This document shows, piece by piece, positions 25,342 through 32,690 of a DNA stretch of 64,000 nucleotides. The DNA lies in NCBI RefSeq assembly GCF_000421525.1, contig NZ_ATXE01000002.1, forward strand, positions 310,001 through 374,000. The letters run 5' to 3'. This DNA is from Aestuariimicrobium kwangyangense DSM 21549. Lineage in GTDB: Bacteria; Actinomycetota; Actinomycetes; Propionibacteriales; Propionibacteriaceae. Position 1 is the first letter of the stretch; every line of letters begins with the position of its first letter. The position numbers were made by a program, and so were the translations under genes. The notes beneath the pieces are model-generated. The model did no database searches and was not told the DNA's origin. It saw only the letters and a list, made by a program, of their open reading frames with translations.

Positions 25342-25775
25342 GCGTCGCCAACAGGCCTGAGGCCCGCACGCGCCATCCACCCCGTGGGAAGCCGCATCGC
25401 CCGCCGAGTCGCCCCCAGGCGCACGAACGGCTCCGTCCACGTCCTCGAGTCGTCGGAGACCAGCTGGTTGTCCCCGACGACGAAGACGGTTCCCGGCGGC
25501 ACCTCCCACCGCGCCACAACAGCGCCGGCCACCGGAGGTCGTCCGTCCATCGCCTGACCGTTGACCCTCAGTCGTCCCGCCTCCAACTCGACGACGTCCC
25601 CCGCGGCGGCCACCACGCGCTTCACATAGCGGGCACCGGACTCGTGGCACAGGACGACGAGGTCACCCCGCCTCCCGGCGACCGGCAGCGTGAGCAGCAG
25701 GTCGCCGGGCTCCAGGGTGGGCTGCATCGATCGTCCAGCCACCCTCACGACGGCGGGCCAGGGCGTCCTAGGCAT
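25338..25775 (-). CDS. S24/S26-type peptidase resembling Ni-SOD maturation protease SodX
   Basis: A 145-aa soluble peptidase with the signal-peptidase/LexA fold. The catalytic Ser is in VRVAGRSMQPTLEPGD (about residue 15) and the catalytic Lys in YVKRVVAAAGD (about 52). GTVFVVGDN and SDDSRTW follow as box E of S26 enzymes. There is no transmembrane anchor, unlike LepB, which matches SodX, the cytoplasmic protease that removes the leader of nickel superoxide dismutase. The ATG overlaps the end of the DUF6448 gene by 8 nt, so the two are coupled. I infer that its substrate is the DUF6448 leader. An orphan LexA-like peptidase is the alternative. Confidence 0.8.
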   Translation of the reverse strand: MPRTPWPAVVRVAGRSMQPTLEPGDLLLTLPVAGRRGDLVVLCHESGARYVKRVVAAAGDVVELEAGRLRVNGQAMDGRPPVAGAVVARWEVPPGTVFVVGDNQLVSDDSRTWTEPFVRLGATRRAMRLPTGWMARAGLRPVGDA

Positions 25776-26337
25776 GGTGCCCGTGGGCGTGCGCGTGATG
25801 GGCGTGGTGGTGGTCCTCGCCTTCCGCGTACTTGAAGTAGGAGACGTACGCGGCGATGTAGTCGCGTCCGGCCATCACGTCGTCGACCGCGAAGTTCTTC
25901 TTCTCGCGGGCGTGCTCGAACCGGTGTGCCAACTCGTCGAACCGATCGGCCGGCACCAGCGGCCGAAGCGGTTCGAGGTCGCCGGTCTCCAGGGCACGAT
26001 CGGCCGCCGTGACCACCGGCTCGACGGCGGCACCGTGGCCCTGGATACCGGTGAAGCCGACACCTTCGGCCATCCGGTGGATCCGCACCAAGGTCTCGAG
26101 GAAGAGGCGATCGGCCACCTCCTTGGCCTCCGCACCGAGCGAGCGGACGACCATCGCCTGCTCGAAGACGTGCCTCAGTTCGGCCTCGCCATCGGCGGGG
26201 ATCCACTTGAGGGCGTGGTTGAGGTTGCCGCTCTCGAGTGCGCGGCGGCCGTCGGTGACCGCCGGGCCATCGGCCGTGTCGCAGTGCGCCTCGACCTGCG
26301 GGATGAGTGCGAACAAGCGCTTGATCAGCTGGAACAT
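25768..26337 (-). CDS. DUF6448 protein with Ni-SOD-like leader/HCD hook and His-rich tail
   Basis: A 189-aa protein. The ATG at 26337 is supported by GGAGG about 7 nt upstream. The N-terminus MFQLIKRLFALIPQVEA is followed by HCDTADGP. This parallels the short leader and HCD start of nickel superoxide dismutases, where the freed His1 amine, its imidazole and Cys2 bind nickel. Cys6 of Ni-SOD is absent here (Asp6 in the mature numbering). The body has the DUF6448 pattern: ALKWIPADGEAELRHVFEQA, LFLETLVRIHRMAEG and AGRDYIAAYVSYFKYAEG. The tail HHHAHHAHAHGHHA has nine His in 14 residues, as in metal-storage or chaperone tails. It is coupled to a SodX-like protease. Metal and activity are unknown. 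Confidence 0.85.
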   Translation of the reverse strand: MFQLIKRLFALIPQVEAHCDTADGPAVTDGRRALESGNLNHALKWIPADGEAELRHVFEQAMVVRSLGAEAKEVADRLFLETLVRIHRMAEGVGFTGIQGHGAAVEPVVTAADRALETGDLEPLRPLVPADRFDELAHRFEHAREKKNFAVDDVMAGRDYIAAYVSYFKYAEGEDHHHAHHAHAHGHHA

Positions 26338-26369
26338 GTCAGTCCTCCATGGTTGTGGTTGCTGATTCG

Positions 26370-26412
26370 ACGCTAGATCCGCGCTGCTCACGGCGCCTTG
26401 ACGTACGTCAAG
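26370..26412 (-). promoter_or_regulatory. FNR/CRP-type site and class II promoter for the DUF6448 gene
   Basis: CTTGACGTACGTCAAG (26397-26412) is a perfect 16 bp palindrome of the FNR/Dnr form TTGAC-N4-GTCAA. On the minus strand a -10-like TAGCGT lies at 26375-26370. A start site near 26364 would put the palindrome centre at about -41, the class II activator position. A Crp/Fnr gene at 28159 encodes an E-x2-S-R recognition helix suited to TTGA half-sites. The palindrome overlaps the doxX stop codon. Confidence 0.65.
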
Positions 26413-26860
26413 CCCTCCCGGTCGATTCCGTCACAGCTCGGGGCCGGTCGAAGGCCAGCGCCGCGAGGGCGAGCGCACCGACGAACAGCCCGAAGTCGCG
26501 CAGGGCGACGTCGTAGTAGGCACCCATGCTGACCAGGTTGAAGATGATGCCGACCAGCCAGGCCGCGACCAGCAGGGCACCCCAGCGAGGCAGGACGGCC
26601 ACGCCGATGCCCGCGACGATCTCGATCACGCCGACGGCGAGCATGGCCTGGTGGGCAGTGCCCGGCACGAGGTTGTTGATCCACGGGGCGAGGTAGCGGT
26701 CCCAGTCGGTCAACACGTTGAAGAACTTGTCGAGCCCGAACACGATCGGGGCGACCGTGAACACGGTGCGCAGCAGCCAGAACGCCCGGTCGGCGCCCGC
26801 GAGCCGAGGCATGGTCGCGGCCGACCTTCTGACGCTCGCGACGGGGGTGGTGGTGGTCAT
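26408..26860 (-). CDS. DoxX-like membrane protein
   Basis: A 150-aa protein with four hydrophobic segments (about 29-45, 70-88, 92-110 and 118-135). It has the DoxX-like pattern FGLDKFFNVLTDW near the first helix and a GVIEIVAGIGVA helix. In Mycobacterium tuberculosis, DoxX forms a membrane-associated oxidoreductase complex with a superoxide dismutase (SodA) and the thiosulfate sulfurtransferase SseA. Here it is 70 bp upstream of the DUF6448/SodX-like pair on the same strand. A redox role is therefore plausible but inferred. Confidence 0.8.
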   Translation of the reverse strand: MTTTTPVASVRRSAATMPRLAGADRAFWLLRTVFTVAPIVFGLDKFFNVLTDWDRYLAPWINNLVPGTAHQAMLAVGVIEIVAGIGVAVLPRWGALLVAAWLVGIIFNLVSMGAYYDVALRDFGLFVGALALAALAFDRPRAVTESTGRA

Positions 26861-26951
26861 GGGATGTCCTCTCCTCGAACAGGCCGACGACTGGCGGGTG
26901 CGGGTGCATCCCGATGGGCCTCGCAGCGTTGGTGTCGTGGGGTGGGTGAGG

Positions 26952-26977
26952 TCTTACCCGGCAGTCGTGGAGTAAGA
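26952..26977. promoter_or_regulatory. Inverted repeat between the divergent doxX and sigma-factor operons
   Basis: TCTTAC (26952-26957) and GTAAGA (26972-26977) form a dyad with half-sites 20 bp apart, centred in the 145 bp between the two divergent starts. It may bind a regulator controlling one or both sides; with 6 bp arms it could also be chance. Confidence 0.3.
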
Positions 26978-27005
26978 ACGGCCGGCGCCGTGACACCAAG
27001 GAATC

Positions 27006-27239
27006 ATGAACCCGATCCCCATGACACCGGCGAAGCCCGAGCTCCGGTTGCCGCCCGAGGTGGTGGCCTGGCGGCGCCAGCAGCTTCTCGGGGCGCGGTT
27101 CCCCGAGGGCGTCGCAAGCGAGCTTGCGGGCGACGCGCGGGTGGACCTGCATGCGCTGCTGGGGCTGGTCGACAAGGGGTGTCCCCCGGAACTGGCGGCT
27201 CGCATCCTCTCCCCCGTCCCGGACCCGGTGACACAATGA
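27006..27239 (+). CDS. Conserved 77-aa protein, first gene of the sigma-factor operon
   Basis: A short soluble protein, MNPIPMTPAKPELRLPPEVV..., with a helical core VVAWRRQQLLGARFP, then VDLHALLGLVDKGCPPELAARILSPV and one Cys. Similar small proteins occur in other actinobacteria, as far as I recall, without assigned function. Its TGA overlaps the sigma-factor ATG (ATGA), so it is co-translated. It has no membrane segment. It may be a regulator or cofactor of the sigma switch, but nothing in the sequence proves that. Confidence 0.7.
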   Translation: MNPIPMTPAKPELRLPPEVVAWRRQQLLGARFPEGVASELAGDARVDLHALLGLVDKGCPPELAARILSPVPDPVTQ

Positions 27240-27889
27240 CGCTCGTGAAGCCCATGAACGGTGAGGCGACCCTGCTGGACGCTGGCGAGTCGTGGGTGGA
27301 GGCCCTCGACGACCCCGGCCCGCAGGGGCATGCGGCCAGACAGCATCTCCATGAGCTGCTGCTGCGCGCCACCCGCCACCAGGTGTGTAGACTGCGCGAC
27401 CAGCTTCCCGGCGCCGGCATCCAGGATCTCGAGGACCTGTCGCAGCAGGCCGCGGACGACGCGATGGTCGCCGTGCTCGGCAAGCTCGGAACCTTCGAGG
27501 GACGCAGCCGCTTCAGCACCTGGGTGTTCAAGTTCGGCCTGCTCCACGCCGGTGTCGCGGTTCGCCGACAGGCGTGGCGTCACCGTGAGGTGGGGCTGCC
27601 CGACACTCTGGTGCTGGTGACAGGAACTGCGACTCCGGCCTCCGAGGCCGAGGGCCACGACCTGGCGCGGGCGCTGTCGTCGGCGATCGCCCGGGACCTC
27701 ACCCCCCATCAGCGCCACGTGACGCTCGCGCTGCTGGTCGACGACGTGCCCATCGATGTGCTCGCCGACCGCCTCGGCACGACCCGCAATGCCCTCTACA
27801 AGACCCTGCACGACGCCCGCCAGCGCCTGCGCGCCTCGCTCACCGAGCGTGGATTCCTCGACCAACTTCCCCGCCGGAGCACGCGATGA
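27236..27889 (+). CDS. ECF-like RNA polymerase sigma factor
   Basis: A 217-aa sigma-70-family protein. Region 2 spans about 34-115 and includes DLEDLSQQAADDAMVAVLGKL, then FEGRSRFSTWVFKFG, the usual -10-binding helix context. Region 4 spans about 145-205: LTPHQRHVTLALLVDDVPIDVLADRLGTTRNALYKTLHDARQRL, a clear HTH. The frame extends upstream, but the ATG overlapping the previous stop is the sensible start. ATGA also couples it to the following zinc-binding protein, the typical sigma/anti-sigma arrangement. Confidence 0.88.
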   Translation: MTLVKPMNGEATLLDAGESWVEALDDPGPQGHAARQHLHELLLRATRHQVCRLRDQLPGAGIQDLEDLSQQAADDAMVAVLGKLGTFEGRSRFSTWVFKFGLLHAGVAVRRQAWRHREVGLPDTLVLVTGTATPASEAEGHDLARALSSAIARDLTPHQRHVTLALLVDDVPIDVLADRLGTTRNALYKTLHDARQRLRASLTERGFLDQLPRRSTR

Positions 27890-28107
27890 CCGCCGCCGCA
27901 GACCTCACCCCAGAAGCCGTCCGCGCGTTGCTGGCGGACACCGAGCCCTATCTGTCCTGCGACGAGTGCTTCGCCCGCATCGACGAGTACGTCGAGCGGA
28001 GGGTGTCCGACCGCGATTTCCGCGACGATCGACTGGAGACGCACTTGGCCGGGTGCGGGGTGTGCGCCGAGGAGGCCGCCGCCCTGGAGGAGTTGCTGCG
28101 CGGCTGA
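27886..28107 (+). CDS. Zinc-binding anti-sigma factor, RsrA-like (ZAS)
   Basis: A 73-aa soluble protein. It carries SCDECFARIDEYVE near residue 24 and HLAGCGVCAEEAAAL (H-x3-C-x2-C) near residue 58. This is the arrangement of ZAS anti-sigma factors such as RsrA, where the Cys residues bind zinc and form disulfides under oxidative stress, releasing the sigma factor. It overlaps the sigma gene by ATGA. No membrane segment is present, so it would sense the cytoplasmic redox state. Confidence 0.8.
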   Translation: MTAAADLTPEAVRALLADTEPYLSCDECFARIDEYVERRVSDRDFRDDRLETHLAGCGVCAEEAAALEELLRG

Positions 28108-28158
28108 CTGACCCACCGGGCGATTCGCCAGACCGGGCCCGGTGGAAGGATGAGGCCC

Positions 28159-28866
28159 ATGGCCACACTGCTGCCGATCGTGGACGACCCGTCCCACGGC
28201 TCCTGTGTGCGCCGGGTGCCGATCTTCGCGCAGCTGACGACCCCCCAGCAGGACGCGGTGGCCGCCTTCGCCCACTCGGTCGACGTGCCACGAGGAGCGC
28301 TGTTGCACCGGGCCGGTGAGGCCAGCCGGGCGCTGTTCGTCGTCCACCGGGGGAAACTCAAGGTGACCCATGTCGCGGCGAGTGGCCACCAACGGGTGCT
28401 GCGGGTGGCTGGACCGGGTGACGTGGTGGGCGAACACGCGTTCCTGACCGGCGAGCCGCCCGGGTACGAGGTCGAGGCCCTGTCAGCGGCACGGGTCTGC
28501 GCGTTCGGGGCATCGGACCTGGCCGGACTGGTCGCGCGGTACCCCGCGATCGCGGCGGGCATGTTGCGCTCACTCAGCCAGCGGTTGCAGGACGCGGAGC
28601 GCCGGTTGACCCAGACGTCGGTGGACGTGCCGGTGCGATTGGCTGCCTTCCTGCTCGACCTGCCAACCGTCCCCTCTGGCGGTGGGGTCGGTGTGGTGCT
28701 GCCTTGGCCCAAGAAGGACGTCGCCTCCTACTTGGGCACGACTCCGGAATCGTTGAGTCGGGCGCTGGATCGTCTGCAGCGAGATGGGGCGATCCGAGTG
28801 GAGGGCGCTGCGGTCGAAATCATGGATGCGGACGCCTTGGAAGCTCTGGTGGACCCCCAGTCCTAG
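28159..28866 (+). CDS. Crp/Fnr-family transcriptional regulator
   Basis: A 235-aa regulator. The cNMP-binding-like domain spans about 20-130 (VPRGALLHRAGEASRALFVVHRGKLKV, GPGDVVGEHAFL), followed by the long dimer helix. The C-terminal winged helix has the recognition segment YLGTTPESLSRALDRLQRDG. Its E-x2-S-R pattern is that of FNR/Dnr and predicts TTGA half-sites. Only two Cys are present, so a 4Fe-4S FNR cluster is not supported; haem or another ligand is possible. ATG 28159 has GGAAGG 9 nt upstream, better than ATG 28150. It is the last gene of the sigma operon, 51 bp after the anti-sigma gene. Confidence 0.88.
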   Translation: MATLLPIVDDPSHGSCVRRVPIFAQLTTPQQDAVAAFAHSVDVPRGALLHRAGEASRALFVVHRGKLKVTHVAASGHQRVLRVAGPGDVVGEHAFLTGEPPGYEVEALSAARVCAFGASDLAGLVARYPAIAAGMLRSLSQRLQDAERRLTQTSVDVPVRLAAFLLDLPTVPSGGGVGVVLPWPKKDVASYLGTTPESLSRALDRLQRDGAIRVEGAAVEIMDADALEALVDPQS

Positions 28867-28918
28867 CGAGCATCGGCCGCCCCAAGCTGTCCGGGTCAGG
28901 TGCGTCTCGTGCCCATCG

Positions 28919-31528
28919 TCACTCCGCCGCAATGGCCTCCAGCACGTTCGTTCGCGCGGCTTGGTGGGCCGGCCACAGCGCGGCCAGCACCCCGACCACC
29001 ACGGCAGCGACCAGGAACCAGGTCAGCTGTCCGGCGGGAATCCTGAGCAGGGTGATGCCCTGGTCCTCGGGGAGAACCCGTTGCAGGACGATCCCGAAGA
29101 TGGTGCCCAGCACGATCCCGATCACGGCGCCCAGCAGGGCGATCACGACCGACTCCAACGCGACCATGCGTCGCACCTGCGCCCTGGTCAGGGCAATCGC
29201 CCGCAGCAGCCCGATCTCCCGGGTGCGTTCGACGATGCTGAGCCCCAAGGTGTTCACGATGCCCAGCACCGCAATCACGATGCTCAAGGCGAGCAGGCCG
29301 TAGAGCAGCGCCATCGTCTGGGACAGGTTCGCCAGCATCTGGTCGGTGTACTCCTGCAGGTCCATCACGCTCACCAGCGGCATGTCTGCCACGGCACGGT
29401 CGAGCGCCGTGCGAGCGGCTGCCGCATCGGCCCCTGGTTTGAGGTAGATGCCCAGGTACACGTCATTGCGGCCCAGGCCCAACTCCTCCAGCGTCGAGGT
29501 CGAGACCCACGTGTCGACGATGGTGGTTCCGGTGCCCTTGGAATAGATGCCCACCACCGTCATCTCCACCGTCGCCTGCGCGTCGCGTGAGTACAGGGTC
29601 ACCGTGGAGCCGACCCGTAGCTTCTCCTTCGTCGCGGTCTCCTCCTCAACGATGATCTCTCGGGGGGCGCTGAACATGCGGCCGCTGGTGATCGTCTGGG
29701 TGAAGACCTTGTTGAAGGACGTGGGCTGCATACCGCCGACGGGCTGTACGTAGCGGCCGGCCTTGTCCCCGAGCACGTCCGCTGGCGGGACTTGTTGGCC
29801 CGGTGGCACGTGGTAGAACAACCCGAGCTTCATCTGGTGGACGGCCTGGACCTCGTCCACGGCGGCGACCTTTTCCGCAACCTGCGCGGGGAACTCCTTG
29901 AAGCCCTGTTGGCCGATGATGTAGTCGCCGCGAACCGTGCTCCTCACCTGGTCGACGACAGATGCACGGGCGGACTGGCCGAAGATCGCGATCATCGAGA
30001 CCAGGGTGAGTCCGACCATCAACGCCGAGGCTGTGGCGGCCGTGCGGCGGGGCTGACGCAGCGAGTTCAGTGCCGCCAGCTTGCCCACCTCACCGAACGC
30101 GGAGCGGTAGAGCTTGCCGACCAGCCACACCAGCGGCTTGCCCAGCAGCAGGGACGCGATGGCCACGCCGACCATCTCTGCGGCCATGCCTGCGCCGGCC
30201 CAGACCATCGGTTCCGGCAGTTTCACCGTCAGGGCGAGGACGATGAGGACGGCTCCGACACCGGCGAGCACGACCCCCACCACGGCCCGTCGTCCCAGGC
30301 CCTTGTCGGGCTCGGTCTGTGCGGCCGACATCGCCTCGATCGGTGCGATGTGGGTGGCCCGCCGGGCGGGTATCAGTGACGCCAGCAGCGTCACGACGAT
30401 TCCGGTCGCCAGCGCCGCCACGATCGCGGTGGTGCTCAGCGAGGCCCGGGCGGGACCGATGTCCCACATCACCTTCATGCCCTGTTTGATGACCATTGCG
30501 AGGCCCACGCCGGCGAACAGGCCGATGCCTGAGCCGATCACCCCGAGGACGAACGCCTCCGCCAGGACGGTGCCCATGATCTGGCGCTTGCTGGCTCCCA
30601 TGGCCCGGAACAGAGCGAGCTCCTTGGACCGCTGCGCGACGAGGATGGTGAACGTGTTGACGATCAGGAAGCTGGCCACCAGCAGGGCTACGCCGGCGAA
30701 GATCAGCAGGAAGGGTCCGATGAAGCCCATGGCCGCTTGGATGGACGACTCCTGGGCGTCGGCGGCCACCTGACCGTCGCGGGCCAGGTACCCGGTCGGC
30801 AGCAACTTCTGGATCCGTCCCGCGGTGGCTGCGCGGTCGGCGTCCTGGGCGGTGACGACCCAGATACCGGTATAGGTGTCGGCTCCGTCCAGGAAGATCT
30901 GTTGCGCGCGGTGACCGGTGAAGAAGACGTAGGTCGCTCCAGCCGTCGAGCCATTGCCGAAGGTGGCGGTGCCCACGACCGTGACCTCGATGGTGCCCGC
31001 ATTGGGCGTGATCACCTTGACCGCGTCGCTGAGGCCGTGGCCCGACCTCGCCAGGGTGTCAGGATCCATGGTGATCTCGTCGTCGGACCGCGGCTCACGG
31101 CCGCTGAGCAGGGTGATGCCGGGCTGGCCGCCCAGGGCCGGGAGGGTTCCCCAGTTGAAACCCATCTGCGGTGGCCCCACGCTGGCGAGTGCCTTGCCGG
31201 AGGTCGCGATCACGATCACACCGGTGCCGTAGATCGACCCTTGGGCCTCCTGGACACCCTCCACCTGCTTGACGCGCTCAATCACAGCCGGGGTGATGCC
31301 GCTGGTGGCGGCATTTCCGCCTTGCACCGAAGCACCGGGATCCTTGGCGACGTCAACGTCGGAGATGGTCGACGAGATGATGCCCTTGAACGAGTTCATG
31401 ATCATGTCGGAGAAGACGAACGAGCCCGACACGAACGCGACTCCCAGAATGATGGCCAGGGTCGACATTGCGAGCCGCAATTTCCGGGCCCACAACGAGG
31501 TGAAGGTTGCCTTCCACATGTCAGACAC
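28919..31528 (-). CDS. ABC transporter permease, MacB/FtsX-like (two FtsX modules)
   Basis: An 869-aa integral membrane permease. The first transmembrane helix (LAMSTLAIILGVAFVSGSFVF) is followed by a large extracytoplasmic domain (about 40-265). The first three-helix FtsX block (about 270-395) includes QRSKELALFRAMGASKRQIM; a second periplasmic domain and a second FtsX block (ERTREIGLLRAIALTRAQVRRMVALE) end the protein. This is the type VII ABC layout used for mechanotransmission and lipoprotein, peptide or antibiotic export. The GTG start overlaps the ATPase stop by 8 nt (GTGTCTGA); an ATG lies 9 nt further in. Confidence 0.9.
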   Translation of the reverse strand: MSDMWKATFTSLWARKLRLAMSTLAIILGVAFVSGSFVFSDMIMNSFKGIISSTISDVDVAKDPGASVQGGNAATSGITPAVIERVKQVEGVQEAQGSIYGTGVIVIATSGKALASVGPPQMGFNWGTLPALGGQPGITLLSGREPRSDDEITMDPDTLARSGHGLSDAVKVITPNAGTIEVTVVGTATFGNGSTAGATYVFFTGHRAQQIFLDGADTYTGIWVVTAQDADRAATAGRIQKLLPTGYLARDGQVAADAQESSIQAAMGFIGPFLLIFAGVALLVASFLIVNTFTILVAQRSKELALFRAMGASKRQIMGTVLAEAFVLGVIGSGIGLFAGVGLAMVIKQGMKVMWDIGPARASLSTTAIVAALATGIVVTLLASLIPARRATHIAPIEAMSAAQTEPDKGLGRRAVVGVVLAGVGAVLIVLALTVKLPEPMVWAGAGMAAEMVGVAIASLLLGKPLVWLVGKLYRSAFGEVGKLAALNSLRQPRRTAATASALMVGLTLVSMIAIFGQSARASVVDQVRSTVRGDYIIGQQGFKEFPAQVAEKVAAVDEVQAVHQMKLGLFYHVPPGQQVPPADVLGDKAGRYVQPVGGMQPTSFNKVFTQTITSGRMFSAPREIIVEEETATKEKLRVGSTVTLYSRDAQATVEMTVVGIYSKGTGTTIVDTWVSTSTLEELGLGRNDVYLGIYLKPGADAAAARTALDRAVADMPLVSVMDLQEYTDQMLANLSQTMALLYGLLALSIVIAVLGIVNTLGLSIVERTREIGLLRAIALTRAQVRRMVALESVVIALLGAVIGIVLGTIFGIVLQRVLPEDQGITLLRIPAGQLTWFLVAAVVVGVLAALWPAHQAARTNVLEAIAAE

Positions 31529-32348
31529 TCACCGGCGTGGGATCGAGGTCGGAGGGCGACTGCGGAATGCTCGCCCGGTCGATCCTGCGGGGGTCAAGGT
31601 GAGCCATGGTCGTCATGACGATCTCGTGGGTCGGGTGCGAGACGTCGTCAACGATGCGACCGTCGGCGAGGAAGAGCGCCCGGTCGGCATAGGAGGCCGA
31701 GTAGGGATCGTGGGTGACCATCACGACGGTTCGCCCCAGGTCGTCGACCGCGCGGCGTAGGAACTGCAGGATCTCGACCGCGCTGACGGAGTCCAGGTTG
31801 CCGGTGGGCTCGTCGGCGAAGATGATGTCGGGACGACCCACCAGCGCTCGGGCGCAGGCGACACGTTGTTGCTGGCCACCGGACAGTTGTGACGGCTTGT
31901 GCGTCAGTCGATCGGCGAGGTCGACCACTCGCAGAACCTCGTCGTACCAGTCCGGGTCGGGCTTACGGCCCGCGATGGCGAGGGGCAACAGGATGTTCTC
32001 CCGGGCCGTGAGGGTGGGGACGAGATTGAACTGCTGGAAGACGAAACCGATCCGCTCGCGACGCAGGCGGGTGAGGTCGCGGTCCTTGAGGGTGGCGACG
32101 TCGGTCTGGCCGATGAGTGCCCGTCCTGAAGTGGGTCGATCGAGGCCAGCGATGCAGTGCATCAGTGTTGACTTCCCCGAGCCGGAAGGGCCCATGACTG
32201 CGGTCAGCTGGCCCGGCATGATCTTGACGGTGATGTCGTTCAGCGCGACCACTTGTGCGTCGCCTGTTCCATAGATCTTGGTGAGATGTTCGACGGAGGC
32301 GGCCGGTGCGGCTGTGGTACCCCGCGGGGCAGGGACGTTGGATCTCAT
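31521..32348 (-). CDS. ABC transporter ATP-binding protein, MacB/LolD type
   Basis: About 275 aa. Walker A GPSGSGKST, Q-loop FVFQQFNLVPTLT, signature LSGGQQQR, Walker B IIFADEPTGNLD and switch MVTHDPYSA are all intact. The EPTGNLDS motif places it in the LolD/MacB group that pairs with FtsX-type permeases, encoded immediately downstream. An ATG 42 bp upstream is in frame, but it coincides with an operator-like dyad, so I prefer the ATG at 32348. The C-terminal 45 residues after the core are specific to this protein. Confidence 0.87.
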   Translation of the reverse strand: MRSNVPAPRGTTAAPAASVEHLTKIYGTGDAQVVALNDITVKIMPGQLTAVMGPSGSGKSTLMHCIAGLDRPTSGRALIGQTDVATLKDRDLTRLRRERIGFVFQQFNLVPTLTARENILLPLAIAGRKPDPDWYDEVLRVVDLADRLTHKPSQLSGGQQQRVACARALVGRPDIIFADEPTGNLDSVSAVEILQFLRRAVDDLGRTVVMVTHDPYSASYADRALFLADGRIVDDVSHPTHEIVMTTMAHLDPRRIDRASIPQSPSDLDPTPVSV

Positions 32349-32389
32349 GGCGCAAATCTCGTCGGCGTTCGAATGTGCGTCCATGCCCA

Positions 32390-32406
32390 TTGAGCGATGC
32401 GCTCAA
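32390..32406. promoter_or_regulatory. Operator-like dyad upstream of the MacB-type ABC operon
   Basis: TTGAGCG-ATG-CGCTCAA has perfect 7 bp arms around a 3 nt spacer, located about 50 bp upstream of the chosen ATPase start. Its form fits a dimeric HTH repressor site. The 342 bp between the ATPase start and the next gene hold this dyad and the one at 32618, and no ORF I support. Confidence 0.45.
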
Positions 32407-32617
32407 CCGTCACCGCTCACGTTGTGAGGAACCCCTCATCAAACGCCCTGAACCACCGCAGGGTCATGTACCGGGCACCGGATGAGGCAGTGCGCGCCTG
32501 CACGAGGCAATGTGCCACACACATGACCATCGAAAGCAGTTCAAGGGGTGGCGGAACCGTCCGCAGTTTGGACCACGAAGTTTCACCATTCATAGTTCTT
32601 CGTGATACTGATCCGAC

Positions 32618-32641
32618 ACTGCCGAGCACTTACTCGGCAGT
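32618..32641 (+). promoter_or_regulatory. Stable inverted repeat in the leader of the gene at 32691
   Basis: ACTGCCGAG-CACTTA-CTCGGCAGT has perfect 9 bp arms and a 6 nt loop, 49 bp upstream of the start codon. A -10-like GATACT (32604-32609) would start transcription just before it, so it could form a 5' UTR hairpin or serve as a DNA operator. Confidence 0.45.
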
Positions 32642-32690
32642 TCGATTCCTGACGTGGCCAGAGTGCCATGCCGACAGTGAAGGAGTGGCC

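Noticed and set aside
25768-26337. Calling the DUF6448 gene sodN (nickel superoxide dismutase)
   Set aside because: Only the leader layout and His-Cys-Asp are shared. Cys6 and the rest of the HCDLPCGVYDP motif are missing and the body follows the DUF6448 pattern, so SOD activity is not claimed.
28919-32348. Bacteriocin or lantibiotic exporter operon
   Set aside because: The MacB-like pair has no precursor peptide, modification enzyme or immunity gene nearby.
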